A model generated the notes under the pieces. It was given only the letters and a program-made list of their open reading frames with translations, had not been told where the DNA came from and did not search any database. Positions 53,373 to 62,404 of a stretch of DNA of 64,000 nt are shown piece after piece. The stretch's first letter is position 1, and each line of letters begins with the position of its first letter. Origin of the DNA: an uncultured Sphingomonadaceae bacterium (lineage in GTDB: Bacteria > Pseudomonadota > Alphaproteobacteria > Sphingomonadales > Sphingomonadaceae); assembly GCA_947493215.1 (NCBI GenBank), contig CANLQE010000001.1:186001-250000 (forward strand). Reading direction: 5' to 3'. The position numbers were made by a program, and so were the translations under genes.

Positions 53373-54131
53373 CTATTCACCTTTCCAATCAGGTTTACGT
53401 TTCTGGGCAAAGGCGAGGGAACCTTCCTGCGCATCCTTGGACATAAACACAGGGGCAGTAATTTCAGCCTGCTTCTTCCAAGCCTCTGCACTGGACCAAT
53501 CATAGCTTTCGTTGATGATTTTCTTGGTCGCTTTCAAAGCCAGAGGTCCATTAGCCGCAACCGTCGCAGCCAATTCCATCGCTGCATCAAGAGCAGGACC
53601 ATCGGTAAGGCGGTTAACAAAACCGACATCATAAGCGCGCTGGGCGTCCATGAAGTCCCCGGTAAGCGCCATTTCCATCGCAACACGTTTGCCAACCAAT
53701 TGCTGCAGCTTGATCACGCCGCCAGCCGCTGCGACAAGCGAGCGCTTGACTTCCGGAATACCGAATTTCGCTTTGCTGTTTGCTACACACAAGTCACAAG
53801 CCAAAGCCAGTTCCAGACCGCCCGCCAGCGCATAGCCTTCAACCGCGGCGATAATGGGTTTTTCCGGACCCTTTTCGGTAATACCGCCGAAGCCATAGCC
53901 TTTTACCGACGGTGTTTCTCCGCGCAGAAAACCTTTCAAATCCATGCCGGAGCAGAATGTTCCGCCCGCGCCAGTGATGATCCCAGCGTTCAAACTATTG
54001 TCGTTGTCGAGCTGCTCCATCGCCGCGTGGATGCCTTCGGCGGCTGCCTTGGTCATAGCATTTTTGGCTTCTGGCCGGTTGATGGTGACGATGATGAAAC
54101 CGTCTTGAATATCTGTGAGTACTTCTGACAT
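53373..54131 (-). CDS. Enoyl-CoA hydratase family protein
   Basis: This 252-residue crotonase has GAGGTFCSGMDLKGF and AAVEGYALAGGLELALACDL, with the first catalytic Glu position Gly-Leu-Glu-type as in hydratases, and VGFVNRLTDG. It is the third gene of a minus-strand run ACAD-ACAD-hydratase-RidA-hydrolase-nitrilase, consistent with acyl-CoA breakdown. Confidence 0.85.
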   Translation of the reverse strand: MSEVLTDIQDGFIIVTINRPEAKNAMTKAAAEGIHAAMEQLDNDNSLNAGIITGAGGTFCSGMDLKGFLRGETPSVKGYGFGGITEKGPEKPIIAAVEGYALAGGLELALACDLCVANSKAKFGIPEVKRSLVAAAGGVIKLQQLVGKRVAMEMALTGDFMDAQRAYDVGFVNRLTDGPALDAAMELAATVAANGPLALKATKKIINESYDWSSAEAWKKQAEITAPVFMSKDAQEGSLAFAQKRKPDWKGE

Positions 54132-54151
54132 GTTGATCTCTCCTCTAAATT

Positions 54152-55276
54152 TTAATCGAATAGCAATCCGGCCAGTTTTGACCGTTGATAAGCGGCATCA
54201 CCAATAAGCGCGCCGTCAAATATAGCCTTGCGCCGATGCAGCTGTGCGTCGCAATCATGCGTGAAACCAAAGCCACCATGAAATTGAATCGAGCGATCGG
54301 CTGCCCGGCTATAGCTGCTATGCGCCTGTGCGGCCGCCATACGGACGGCCACTTCACCGCGACCCTGTTCGCCCCAGCTATAGGCTGCGCTATACAGGTG
54401 CGTGCGGGCTTTTTCATATTCGACATAATTGTCGACGGTGGGGTGTTTGAGCGCTTGAAAGCTACCGATAATCTTGTCGAACTGCTTGCGGGTTTTCAGA
54501 TATTCCAGCGTATAGTCAATCACTGCCTGCGACCCGCCGCACATTTCGGCGGCATGGATCAAACCCGCAGCAAGCTCGATCTTCTCAATCGTTTCACGTG
54601 TCCGGCTAGCATCGAACAGAGCATCTGCCGGGATCGTCACGCCATCCAAGGTCAGTTCAAAACTGCGCGCGGTTTCATCGATAATCGACTCCCGCCGCAA
54701 TGCGCCCTCACTGATCGCGCTCCGTTCGATCAGGACAAAGCGAACATCGCCATCCACTTTGACCGAAGCGATGATCAGTTCCGCGCTGTCGGCCCATCGT
54801 ACCAGTTGCTTCTTGCCAGACAGGACAAGCTGATCACCATCCTGCTTGCCGGTGCAGGCGATATTGGTGAGGTCCCAGTCGCCGCTATCTTCGGAAAGTG
54901 CCGAAGTAGCCGCGCAACCGGCAGCAATCTTGGGCAGCCATGCGGCCTGCTGGGCCTCGCTACCGCCCGCCAGCAGCGCCTGTGCGGCCAGTGTCGTGGT
55001 TCCAAAGGGCGTGCTCATAAGGTTACGCCCCATTTGCTCGGCTATGGGAACCACTTCGGCCATGGAAAGGCCGACGCCGTCATGCGCTTCGGGGATGGCG
55101 ATGGCGAGCCAGCCGAGTTCACCAATCTCCTTCCACACGTCCGGGTCATAGCCCAGATCATCGTCGATCAGCGCCCGAACCTTGTCCATAGGTGACTTGT
55201 CGCGGCAGAAATTTGTCGCGACATCCATCAATTCAATTTGCTCTTCGGTCGTACCGATATTGCCTAAATTATCCAT
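54152..55276 (-). CDS. Acyl-CoA dehydrogenase
   Basis: This 374-residue ACAD has an N-terminal helical domain, the middle strand domain LSEDSGDWDLTN region and the C-terminal KTRKQFDKIIGSFQALKHP and HGGFGFTHDCD motifs. The usual base residue Glu/Asp is not obvious from sequence. It is the second of two ACADs (the first ends 14 bases upstream), an arrangement that suggests a heteromer. Confidence 0.84.
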   Translation of the reverse strand: MDNLGNIGTTEEQIELMDVATNFCRDKSPMDKVRALIDDDLGYDPDVWKEIGELGWLAIAIPEAHDGVGLSMAEVVPIAEQMGRNLMSTPFGTTTLAAQALLAGGSEAQQAAWLPKIAAGCAATSALSEDSGDWDLTNIACTGKQDGDQLVLSGKKQLVRWADSAELIIASVKVDGDVRFVLIERSAISEGALRRESIIDETARSFELTLDGVTIPADALFDASRTRETIEKIELAAGLIHAAEMCGGSQAVIDYTLEYLKTRKQFDKIIGSFQALKHPTVDNYVEYEKARTHLYSAAYSWGEQGRGEVAVRMAAAQAHSSYSRAADRSIQFHGGFGFTHDCDAQLHRRKAIFDGALIGDAAYQRSKLAGLLFD

Positions 55277-55290
55277 TTTCTATTCCTGAT

Positions 55291-56505
55291 CTATCGTGTC
55301 TTAGGCAAGCCAAGCGCATGCTCGGCGACGATGTTGCGCTGGATCTCGGACGTGCCACCACCGATGGTCGCGGAGAAGCTGTTGAGATAGCTGCGGTGCC
55401 AATAGCCGTCATCCACGGCATTTTCGTCACCAACATAATAGCCAGCCCTGGTTCCCTGAAAGCCCAGTGAAAATTCGGTCAGCTCGCGAATCAACTCGGT
55501 CCGCGCCAGCTTGTTCATCAGCGGCAGGCCCATGGGCTTGTCCTGCATCAATTGCGGCATCCGGCGGCGGGTATTGTTGAGATTCAGCGCCTGAATATCG
55601 ATCATATATTGCGTCATCTTGTCACGCATCACCGGATCATCCAGCAGCGGCTTGCCATTGCGCATCGAATTTTTCGCCAGCTCGACAATCTGCATGACAT
55701 CCAGTTCCTTGACGAAATAGCCGCCCACTGGTTTCACTTTCGCGCCGCGCTCATATTCCAGCGTCTTCATCGCCATCGACCAGCCATTGCCCTCGCCGCC
55801 AAAGAGACAATCGGCAGAAATGCGCGCGTCGGTGAAGAAGGTTTGAACAAAGCCATATTCGCCGGTCAGCTTCTTGATCCGGCTGGTGCTGATCCCGTCA
55901 ATCTTCATCGGATTGAGGAAGAAGCTGAGGCCCTTGTATTTATTCTCCGCTTCAAAATCGGTCCGCGCCAGCAGGATCATATATTTCGCGCGGTCGCCCA
56001 GCGAGGTCCAGATTTTCGATCCGTTGAGAACATATTCGTCGCCCTCTTTCACCGCTTTGAGCTGCGCATTGCCCAGATCACTGCCATGTTCCGGCTCGGA
56101 AAAACCCTGACACCAGATATCTTCGGCGGTCAGCATGCCCTTGATATAGGTCTGCTTCTGCTCCTCCGACCCCAGATCGAGGATGAGTGGCCCTGCCCAG
56201 CCATTGCCGATGGCGTTGAGCATAATCGGTGCATCATGCTTTTTCATCGCCCGGGTGGCCACGCGCTGATATTCGCTATGCATGCCGCCGCCGCCATATT
56301 CCTTTGGCCAGCTGGCACCGAGAAATCCTGCTTCGTAAACCTTGCGCTGCCAATCGCGCAGGAAATCAAACTGCTGGTCCGTTGACACTTCCATGAAAGT
56401 CAGCGGCAGCATGAAGCCGGGATCGCGAACGGTATTTTCCTTGAACCACGCATCGGCGGCGTCGCCAAATTCCTTTAACTCGGCGGCACTGGGTTTCTCG
56501 GCCAT
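55291..56505 (-). CDS. Acyl-CoA dehydrogenase
   Basis: This 404-residue ACAD has CQGFSEPEHGSDLGNAQ, NGSKIWTSLGD and the C-terminal GGTSEIQRNIVAEHALGLPK, all family motifs. It heads the minus-strand run. ATG 56505 with CAGGAG upstream is used; a longer frame reaches 56535. A TTAA-N8-TTAAA-type box (56589) lies 84 bases before it, shared with the divergent Mo-enzyme gene. Confidence 0.87.
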   Translation of the reverse strand: MAEKPSAAELKEFGDAADAWFKENTVRDPGFMLPLTFMEVSTDQQFDFLRDWQRKVYEAGFLGASWPKEYGGGGMHSEYQRVATRAMKKHDAPIMLNAIGNGWAGPLILDLGSEEQKQTYIKGMLTAEDIWCQGFSEPEHGSDLGNAQLKAVKEGDEYVLNGSKIWTSLGDRAKYMILLARTDFEAENKYKGLSFFLNPMKIDGISTSRIKKLTGEYGFVQTFFTDARISADCLFGGEGNGWSMAMKTLEYERGAKVKPVGGYFVKELDVMQIVELAKNSMRNGKPLLDDPVMRDKMTQYMIDIQALNLNNTRRRMPQLMQDKPMGLPLMNKLARTELIRELTEFSLGFQGTRAGYYVGDENAVDDGYWHRSYLNSFSATIGGGTSEIQRNIVAEHALGLPKTR

Positions 56506-56588
56506 GGGACTATGCTCCTGAAATTTTCTTATCAATAGGGTCAGTAGCAGCGCCCGCTGCCATGCCCTAATTTGGGAATCGATTGACT

Positions 56589-56606
56589 ATTAATTGAACG
56601 ATTAAA
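56589..56606. promoter_or_regulatory. ATTAA-N8-TTAAA operator-like box (divergent promoter)
   Basis: ATTAA-TTGAACGA-TTAAA lies between the divergent acyl-CoA dehydrogenase (start 56505) and molybdopterin oxidoreductase (start 56650). The core differs from the box at 33790 by one base, giving TTAATTGAACG in both. Confidence 0.5.
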
Positions 56607-56649
56607 TTCCAAAAAGCAATGGTCTGAAATATCAATCAGGAGAGCGACA

Positions 56650-58866
56650 ATGGCAATCGAACAGAAACATGTGATGTGCCGGGCCTGCCACGCCCATTGC
56701 GGCCTGATTGTCGATTTTGAAGATGGCGTTCCGGTCAAAACCCATGGCGACAAGAATAACCCCGAATTTGAAGGCTATAGCTGTATCAAGGGACGTCAAC
56801 TCGCCAATTATCACAGTTTCGATACCCGTCTGCTGACCAGTTACAAGGGCATGAAGCACGGCCAGAAAGAAGCGGTCAGCTGGCGCACCGCTGCGAAAGA
56901 AATTGCCGAGAGGATCGAAGCCATTGTCGAAGAACATGGGCCCGATAGTGTCGCATCCTATGTCGGAACCTTCGGCTATAACAACCTCAACGGCCACGCC
57001 TTCATGCTCGCGCTGATGGATGCCATTGGTTCCACCTCGGTCTATGACAGCGTCACGATCGACCAGCCGGGCAAAGGCATTGCCCGCGCGCTGGTTGGTC
57101 CGTGGCTGGCTGGTGCGCCTCGCGTTGGTGACTGGGACGGGCTGATGCTGGTTGGCACCAATCCGGTCGTGTCGATGAACGGCGGCCTCGGCATGAACCC
57201 GGCCAAAAAACTGCATGACGCCAAGAAGCGCGGAATGCAGCTGATCGTTATCGATCCGCGCAAGACCGACAGCGCGCGTCAAGCTGACCTACACCTGCAA
57301 TGCCGCCCCGGCGAAGACCCGATCATCCTCGGCGCAATTGCCAAAGTCGTGATTGAGGAAGGTCTTTACGACGAGGCGTTTGTCGCCAATGATGTCAAAG
57401 GTTTCGAAACCCTGAAAAAAGCGGTTGCCCCATTTGACCCCGCTCTGGCCGCCCAGCGCGCCGATGTGACAGCCGAAGAAATTGTACAGGCCGCGCGCAT
57501 CTATGGTGGCTGGAAAAAAGGCAGCATCAGCGTCGGTACCGGCCCCAATATGGCAGGCGGCGGCAATATTACCGAATATCTCAACCTGTCGCTGACATCG
57601 ATCATGGGGCACTGGCTGCGCGAAGGTGATATTAACCGGCGCAGCGGCGTGTTTATGAAACCGGCCCCAGCGGTCGCAGCATCCCCCGGACCGATGCAGG
57701 CTTGGGGCTTTGGCCGCAAATTGCATAGTCGCGATTTGGAGCAGAGCATTTCAGGCATGCCGACCGCGGCGCTACCCGATGAAATCCTGACGCCCGGTGA
57801 CAAGCAGGTGAAGGCACTCATCTGTCTGGGCGGTAATCCGATGCTCGCGTGGCCGGATCAGCTGAAGACTTTTGAGGCGATGAAGGCGCTGGACTTACTC
57901 GTCTGCCTCGACCCGCGTATGTCCAAGACGGCAGAGCTGGCCGACTATGTCATTGCGCCCAAACTCCATTATGAAGTGCACGGCAATACCGCAGCCCCCG
58001 AACTCTATGGCGGCTTTGGCGCTGGCTGGGGTTTTGAGAATAATTATGCGCAGGCGAGCCTGCCCATCATGGAATCGCCGCAAGGGTCGGACCTGTGTGA
58101 GGAATATGAATTTATCCACACACTTGCCACCGAGATGGACAAGCCGCTGAAAATCAAAAGCTTTGCCTTGGTGTCGCATCTTGAGGAGCGCGAGGAAAAA
58201 GCCACGACATTCGCGCCGGGTGAAACGCCCGATCCGATTACCGCGTGGAGCGCTGCGCTGAACGGATCGCCCGTTCCGGTCGCCGATGTCTATGCTGACC
58301 CCGAGGCGCAAAAGGGCAAGATTGTCGATGCGCAGGCGTTGATGGTGAAACCCAAGCCTGCCGATTGGGAAGGCAAGCTGTCGGTTGGCAATAGCGCGAT
58401 GATGGAAGAGCTGGCTGGCTATGCCGAGCGGCTTGGCCAGCCGGTGGAAGAAACCGCCTTTCCCATGCGGATGATTGGGCGGCGGATGACCGAAATCCAC
58501 AACAGCAACTGGCATGAAGATCCGGTGCAGCGCAAACGCGTGCCGCATCATCCCGCTTTCATGAATCCCGAAGATATGGCGGCACTGGGTTTGATCGAAG
58601 ATCAACCGGTGGAAGTGGAATCCGCGCGCGCCTTCATCAGCTGCGTGGCCAAGGCGGACAAGACGGTCAAACCCGGCTGCGTTTCGCTTCCCCATAGTTG
58701 GGGGACCAATCCGGACGAGAAAGAAGATCCTATGGGCGCAGGCGGCAATACCGGTAGATTGTCTTTCAATGACCGCGACTTTGACAAGCGCACCGGTATT
58801 CCTTTGATGAGCAGCATTCCGATCCGCGTGCGGGCGAAGGCAGAAGCGCTCGAAGCCGCCGAATAA
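56650..58866 (+). CDS. Molybdopterin oxidoreductase (DMSO reductase family)
   Basis: This 738-residue enzyme has the 4Fe-4S motif C10-x2-C13-x3-C17 and C45, then molybdopterin-domain segments (YVGTFGYNNLNGHAF, LVGTNPVVSMNGG, IDPRKTDSA, CLGGNPMLAWPD). No twin-arginine signal is present, so it acts in the cytosol. At the usual Cys/Sec position near residue 138 it reads SVTIDQPGKG, so Ser or another residue may bind the metal. Formate, DMSO/TMAO-type or hydration reactions of the family are possible. AGGAGAGCGACA lies before the ATG. It is followed 18 bases on by an SDR. Confidence 0.84.
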   Translation: MAIEQKHVMCRACHAHCGLIVDFEDGVPVKTHGDKNNPEFEGYSCIKGRQLANYHSFDTRLLTSYKGMKHGQKEAVSWRTAAKEIAERIEAIVEEHGPDSVASYVGTFGYNNLNGHAFMLALMDAIGSTSVYDSVTIDQPGKGIARALVGPWLAGAPRVGDWDGLMLVGTNPVVSMNGGLGMNPAKKLHDAKKRGMQLIVIDPRKTDSARQADLHLQCRPGEDPIILGAIAKVVIEEGLYDEAFVANDVKGFETLKKAVAPFDPALAAQRADVTAEEIVQAARIYGGWKKGSISVGTGPNMAGGGNITEYLNLSLTSIMGHWLREGDINRRSGVFMKPAPAVAASPGPMQAWGFGRKLHSRDLEQSISGMPTAALPDEILTPGDKQVKALICLGGNPMLAWPDQLKTFEAMKALDLLVCLDPRMSKTAELADYVIAPKLHYEVHGNTAAPELYGGFGAGWGFENNYAQASLPIMESPQGSDLCEEYEFIHTLATEMDKPLKIKSFALVSHLEEREEKATTFAPGETPDPITAWSAALNGSPVPVADVYADPEAQKGKIVDAQALMVKPKPADWEGKLSVGNSAMMEELAGYAERLGQPVEETAFPMRMIGRRMTEIHNSNWHEDPVQRKRVPHHPAFMNPEDMAALGLIEDQPVEVESARAFISCVAKADKTVKPGCVSLPHSWGTNPDEKEDPMGAGGNTGRLSFNDRDFDKRTGIPLMSSIPIRVRAKAEALEAAE

Positions 58867-58884
58867 TCCCATAAAGGAACCTAT

Positions 58885-59649
58885 ATGACCAATGCTCTTT
58901 TCGATCTCACCGGCGAAGTCGCCGTCATCACAGGCGCCGGGCGCGGCATTGGCGAAGGCATGGCCAAGACGCTGGCTGACGCCGGTTGCAACGTGGTGTG
59001 CGCCTCGCGCAGTATCGCCGAAATCCAGTCGGTCGCTGACGAGATTAACGCCAGCAATGCCGGTGGCCGTGCGATTGCACAAGTCACCGATGTCACCAGC
59101 GCAGAAGATATGGACGCGCTGGCCCAGCGCGCGGTTGATGAATTTGGACGGCTCGATATCTGGGTCAATAATGCAGGCGGCTCGCTGGTCTCCGCGCCGC
59201 TGACCGAACTCGACGAAGCCGAATGGGACAAGACCATGGCGGTCAACCTGACCTCGGTCTTTCACGGCGTGCGCGCCGCCTGCAAGCATTTCGGCGAAGG
59301 CAGCAGGATCGTCAACACCAGCTCCATGGCCGGCCAAGATCCCTTCCCCGGCAGCGGCCATTATAGCGCGGCCAAGGCGGGCGTGCTGATGCTGACCAAG
59401 ACACTCGCCCATGAACTAGGCCCCAAGACCCGCGTCAACGCCATCCTGCCCGGCTTTGTCCCCACCGAGACGGTGAAAAAGGCGCTCAGCATGACGGATG
59501 AAGATTTTATCGGCTTTGAGGATACTCTGGGCTTGCCTGCCGGACGCTTGGGGACGCCGCAAGATATTGGGGCGCTCACGCTCTATCTATGTGCGCCCGC
59601 CTCGGAATGGGTGACAGGACAATGTATCAGGATTGCCGGGACGCCTTGA
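58885..59649 (+). CDS. Short-chain dehydrogenase
   Basis: This 254-residue enzyme has TGAGRGIGEGMA (NAD(P) binding), VNNAGGS, and the catalytic Ser/Tyr/Lys in NTSSMAGQDPFPGSGHYSAAK (spread over about 142-162). ATG 58885 has AAAGGAAC upstream. It forms a two-gene operon with the molybdopterin enzyme. The substrate is unknown; SDRs of this group often reduce or oxidise a hydroxyl next to a CoA ester. Confidence 0.87.
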   Translation: MTNALFDLTGEVAVITGAGRGIGEGMAKTLADAGCNVVCASRSIAEIQSVADEINASNAGGRAIAQVTDVTSAEDMDALAQRAVDEFGRLDIWVNNAGGSLVSAPLTELDEAEWDKTMAVNLTSVFHGVRAACKHFGEGSRIVNTSSMAGQDPFPGSGHYSAAKAGVLMLTKTLAHELGPKTRVNAILPGFVPTETVKKALSMTDEDFIGFEDTLGLPAGRLGTPQDIGALTLYLCAPASEWVTGQCIRIAGTP

Positions 59650-59680
59650 GGGATATGTATCCCGAAAGCGGACAGCTACG

Positions 59681-60325
59681 TTAGTCCAAGGGATCTCTCG
59701 ACAGGCTACCTTTTAAATGTCCTGCTAACCTTACCGTTGAGGGCAAGAGCCAGATCACCGCAACGGTAAGGGCCATGAAGATGAGAAACAATATCGCATA
59801 ATAGGCGGAGGTCGAGGCGGAGGACAACTCAAAGACTAACGCATTGAACCCTGCATGTACGACAAAACAGGTCGCGAACTGTAGTCGATGATTTCCCTTA
59901 AAATGGTAGGCGTAGATCGACGCAGTTACCAAATGCATGGCGAATGCCGGGATAGCCGTGAGAAATTCATACCACTCTTGCGCCCCAATCATCGAGAATG
60001 GTTTGCCTAGCATCAATTCATAAATTCCAAACAGACTTACTAGGGCGAACGTCTCCGAAGGCAATGTCCTCGATTTTGCCGCACGCACTTTTACCCCTTC
60101 CTCAACAAGTGGTATGAGCAGCACAAGCGTTAAAACCGACCACTCGTTTTCGGCGCTGAGCCCAAGCGATCCAATCAGACTTAGTGTAGCACCAAGTATG
60201 TCGGCAAGAAGCAAATACAGCAGGCCAATAATCAAGATACTTCGCGCGGCTCGATCGAAACCTCTCAAATAGATCCAAGTGGAAAGGGCAAGAAGGCCGG
60301 CACCGAAGGTGAGAATTACTGGCAT
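59681..60325 (-). CDS. PrsW-like intramembrane metalloprotease
   Basis: This 214-residue protein has about seven hydrophobic helices and three PrsW-type motifs: LVEEGVKVRAA (EExxK), FAMHLVTASIYAY, and FVVHAGFNALV (HxxxN). PrsW in Bacillus cleaves an anti-sigma factor; here the target is unknown. Several homologues are only weakly similar, so the call rests on the motifs. It stands alone, convergent to the SDR gene and divergent to the sugar operon at 60609. Confidence 0.65.
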   Translation of the reverse strand: MPVILTFGAGLLALSTWIYLRGFDRAARSILIIGLLYLLLADILGATLSLIGSLGLSAENEWSVLTLVLLIPLVEEGVKVRAAKSRTLPSETFALVSLFGIYELMLGKPFSMIGAQEWYEFLTAIPAFAMHLVTASIYAYHFKGNHRLQFATCFVVHAGFNALVFELSSASTSAYYAILFLIFMALTVAVIWLLPSTVRLAGHLKGSLSRDPLD

Positions 60326-60574
60326 AACTGAGGTTGATGAAAGGAAGCAGGCTTAACTACAAGCGAATTTTTATCCAAAGCAAAGCTCGCTATTGGGTCG
60401 TTGGTGGATTGTCAGCTGCCGTATCTCTGATATCCGCTTTTGTGCCCTAAGCGGACATAGCTAACATTTAGAAGAGCGCAAGCAGGCCATGCACGATCAT
60501 GCCGCCAGCAAGCTATCCTCCGCTTTTCTTTCATAAAATTAAATAACATGTAAGCATTTGTCGCCAATAGAGTT

Positions 60575-60583
60575 ATGGTTAAC
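60575..60583. promoter_or_regulatory. CtrA half-site upstream of the sugar operon
   Basis: ATGGTTAAC, the complement of GTTAACCAT, lies 26 bases before the ATG at 60609. It matches the extended half-site form seen at 10383, but no partner TTAA is seven bases away. The rest of 60326-60608 shows no other recognised element. Confidence 0.3.
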
Positions 60584-60608
60584 GGGAAACTAAGCTTTAG
60601 GGTATCAC

Positions 60609-61565
60609 ATGCAGTCAGCTCTGATCGGACATACGGGCTTTGTCGGAAGCAATCTCTTGCCGTCGCGATCCTTTGACGGGCAATTTAACTCTGCGAACAT
60701 ATCCGAAATTGCCGGCCGCAAATTTGATGAAGTCATATGTGCCGGAGCGCCGTCGGTCATGTGGGCGGCCAATGCCGATCCTGAGGGCGATGCGCGTAAT
60801 CTGGAAAATTTGGCAGATGCGCTGCGCAAGGCCGATATTGGCCGCATGATATTGGTCTCGACCATCGGCGTTTTTGATGATGTTTCTGCGCAATATACAG
60901 AGAGCAATGCCCGGTTTGAACAGCAAAATGCCTATGGCCGCAATCGGCGGCAATTGGAGGTTGATCTGGCTTCAAGCTTTGGCGACATGCATATTGTGCG
61001 GTTGCCTGCGCTATTCGGGCCGGGACTCAAGAAGAATTTTATCTTCGATATTTTGAACCCTGAACCCTCCTTTATAAAACCGGATAAATTTGACGCCCTT
61101 GTGGAAGCCTTTTCCCATGCGGAATCTGCCGCCCTGAAACAGGCCTATGCCTATGATGCCGGTTTGGAAATGTGGGCCTATAAGCGCGCGGAATATATGA
61201 ATAGCGATATTTCCAAGGCCTTGATCGCGGCCTTTGCGCGCGAAAATTTCCTGTCGACCCAATTCACCAACAGTGAAAGCCGCTTTCAATATTATAATCT
61301 CGCAAACCTTTCCCGCGACATCGATATTGCGGTTCAAAAGGATATTGAAGTCCTGAATATTTGTTCGGAGCCGGTGCAAGCGAGCGCTGTGCACAAATTC
61401 TTGACCGGAACAGAATTTGCCAATACCGGCCCGGCCCGCGTCGATGAAGACGTCCGGTCTGACCATGGCGCGGCTTTTGGTTCTGACAGTGATTATCTCT
61501 ACGACAAAAGCGCAATTTTGGACGATTTAAACCGTTTCTACACTTGGTCCGTGGGGCAATCATGA
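60609..61565 (+). CDS. NAD-dependent epimerase/dehydratase-like protein
   Basis: This 318-residue extended SDR has the cofactor motif IGHTGFVGSNL at residues 6-16, ILVSTIGVFDD with the Ser/Thr region, and YGRNRRQLE, a Y-x3-R variant of the catalytic YxxxK. The usual Lys is Arg. Substrate-binding sequence after residue 150 is unusual. It heads the sugar operon; its stop overlaps the next ATG (ATGA). A nucleotide-sugar substrate is plausible. Confidence 0.75.
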   Translation: MQSALIGHTGFVGSNLLPSRSFDGQFNSANISEIAGRKFDEVICAGAPSVMWAANADPEGDARNLENLADALRKADIGRMILVSTIGVFDDVSAQYTESNARFEQQNAYGRNRRQLEVDLASSFGDMHIVRLPALFGPGLKKNFIFDILNPEPSFIKPDKFDALVEAFSHAESAALKQAYAYDAGLEMWAYKRAEYMNSDISKALIAAFARENFLSTQFTNSESRFQYYNLANLSRDIDIAVQKDIEVLNICSEPVQASAVHKFLTGTEFANTGPARVDEDVRSDHGAAFGSDSDYLYDKSAILDDLNRFYTWSVGQS

Positions 61566-62404
61566 AGCTTGCCATTTCCAATATCGCCTGGCCAGCAGAT
61601 CAGCTGGAAGATGCGCTCGCGATCATGCAGCAATATGGCGCGCGCGGCCTTGAAATTGCGCCCGGTTTGGCATTTTACAAAGATGATAATGCCTTTGTTC
61701 CGGCCAATCAGAGCATCAGCGACTTTTCGCGGCGGCTGTCACAATATGACGTGCGCCCCGTGTCGATGCAGTCCTTGCTATTTGGTGTCGAAGGCGCCCT
61801 GCTGTTCGGCAACGAAGAGGAACAGCAACGCTTCAAGACCGGATTGATGGCGGCGATCCAACTGGCCGAGCGCGTCGAAATCCCAAATCTGGTAATGGGC
61901 TGCCCGCGCAACAGGATAATCCCGTCAGATTGGGATGATGCGGCGGCAATTGCAAATGCCGTAGATGTTTTTTATGGTTTGGGCGACCATGCCAGACGGG
62001 CCGGTGTCAAGCTTGCGCTGGAGCCTAATCCCGCAGAATATGGGACCAATTTTTTGAACACTTTACTGCAAACCATAAACTTTGCCGAGCAAGTTGATCA
62101 TGAGGCGGTCACGGTCAACTTCGATATCGGAGCCCTGTATATGACCGGCGAGATAGAAGATGCGGACCCGTTGCTTGACAAAGCAACCGGCCGGATATCC
62201 CACGTCCACATCAGTGAACCGAACCTCGAACCGGCCCCCAAAAACGCCGAACAATTGTCCAGCATCGCCGCCAAAATCGCGGGCCGGGGTTATGAACACT
62301 GGTATTCGATTGAAATGAGGGCCGTTGCAGGCGAGGAACTGGCGCAGGTAGAAAAATCTCTTGAAAACTGCTCCGAAATATTGACCCGGACGGACAGAAC
62401 ATGA
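61562..62404 (+). CDS. Sugar phosphate isomerase/epimerase (TIM barrel)
   Basis: This 280-residue protein has the xylose isomerase-like TIM-barrel metal site: LALEPNPAEYG (Glu), NFDIGALYM (Asp), SHVHISEPNL (His), and WYSIEMRA (Glu). Family members isomerise or epimerise sugars. It begins in the stop of the SDR gene (ATGA overlap) and ends overlapping the GtrB-like gene (ATGA), so the three are translationally coupled. Confidence 0.82.
   Translation: MKLAISNIAWPADQLEDALAIMQQYGARGLEIAPGLAFYKDDNAFVPANQSISDFSRRLSQYDVRPVSMQSLLFGVEGALLFGNEEEQQRFKTGLMAAIQLAERVEIPNLVMGCPRNRIIPSDWDDAAAIANAVDVFYGLGDHARRAGVKLALEPNPAEYGTNFLNTLLQTINFAEQVDHEAVTVNFDIGALYMTGEIEDADPLLDKATGRISHVHISEPNLEPAPKNAEQLSSIAAKIAGRGYEHWYSIEMRAVAGEELAQVEKSLENCSEILTRTDRT

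Noticed and set aside
54185-55195. 336-codon plus-strand frame opposite an acyl-CoA dehydrogenase
   Set aside because: It lies fully inside the ACAD gene on the other strand and shows no motif or ribosome site.
57895-59412. 505-codon open frame on the minus strand, antisense to the molybdopterin oxidoreductase and SDR genes
   Set aside because: It mirrors two well-supported genes and has no family motif; its composition is that of a reverse-strand shadow. Long antisense frames are common at this GC content.
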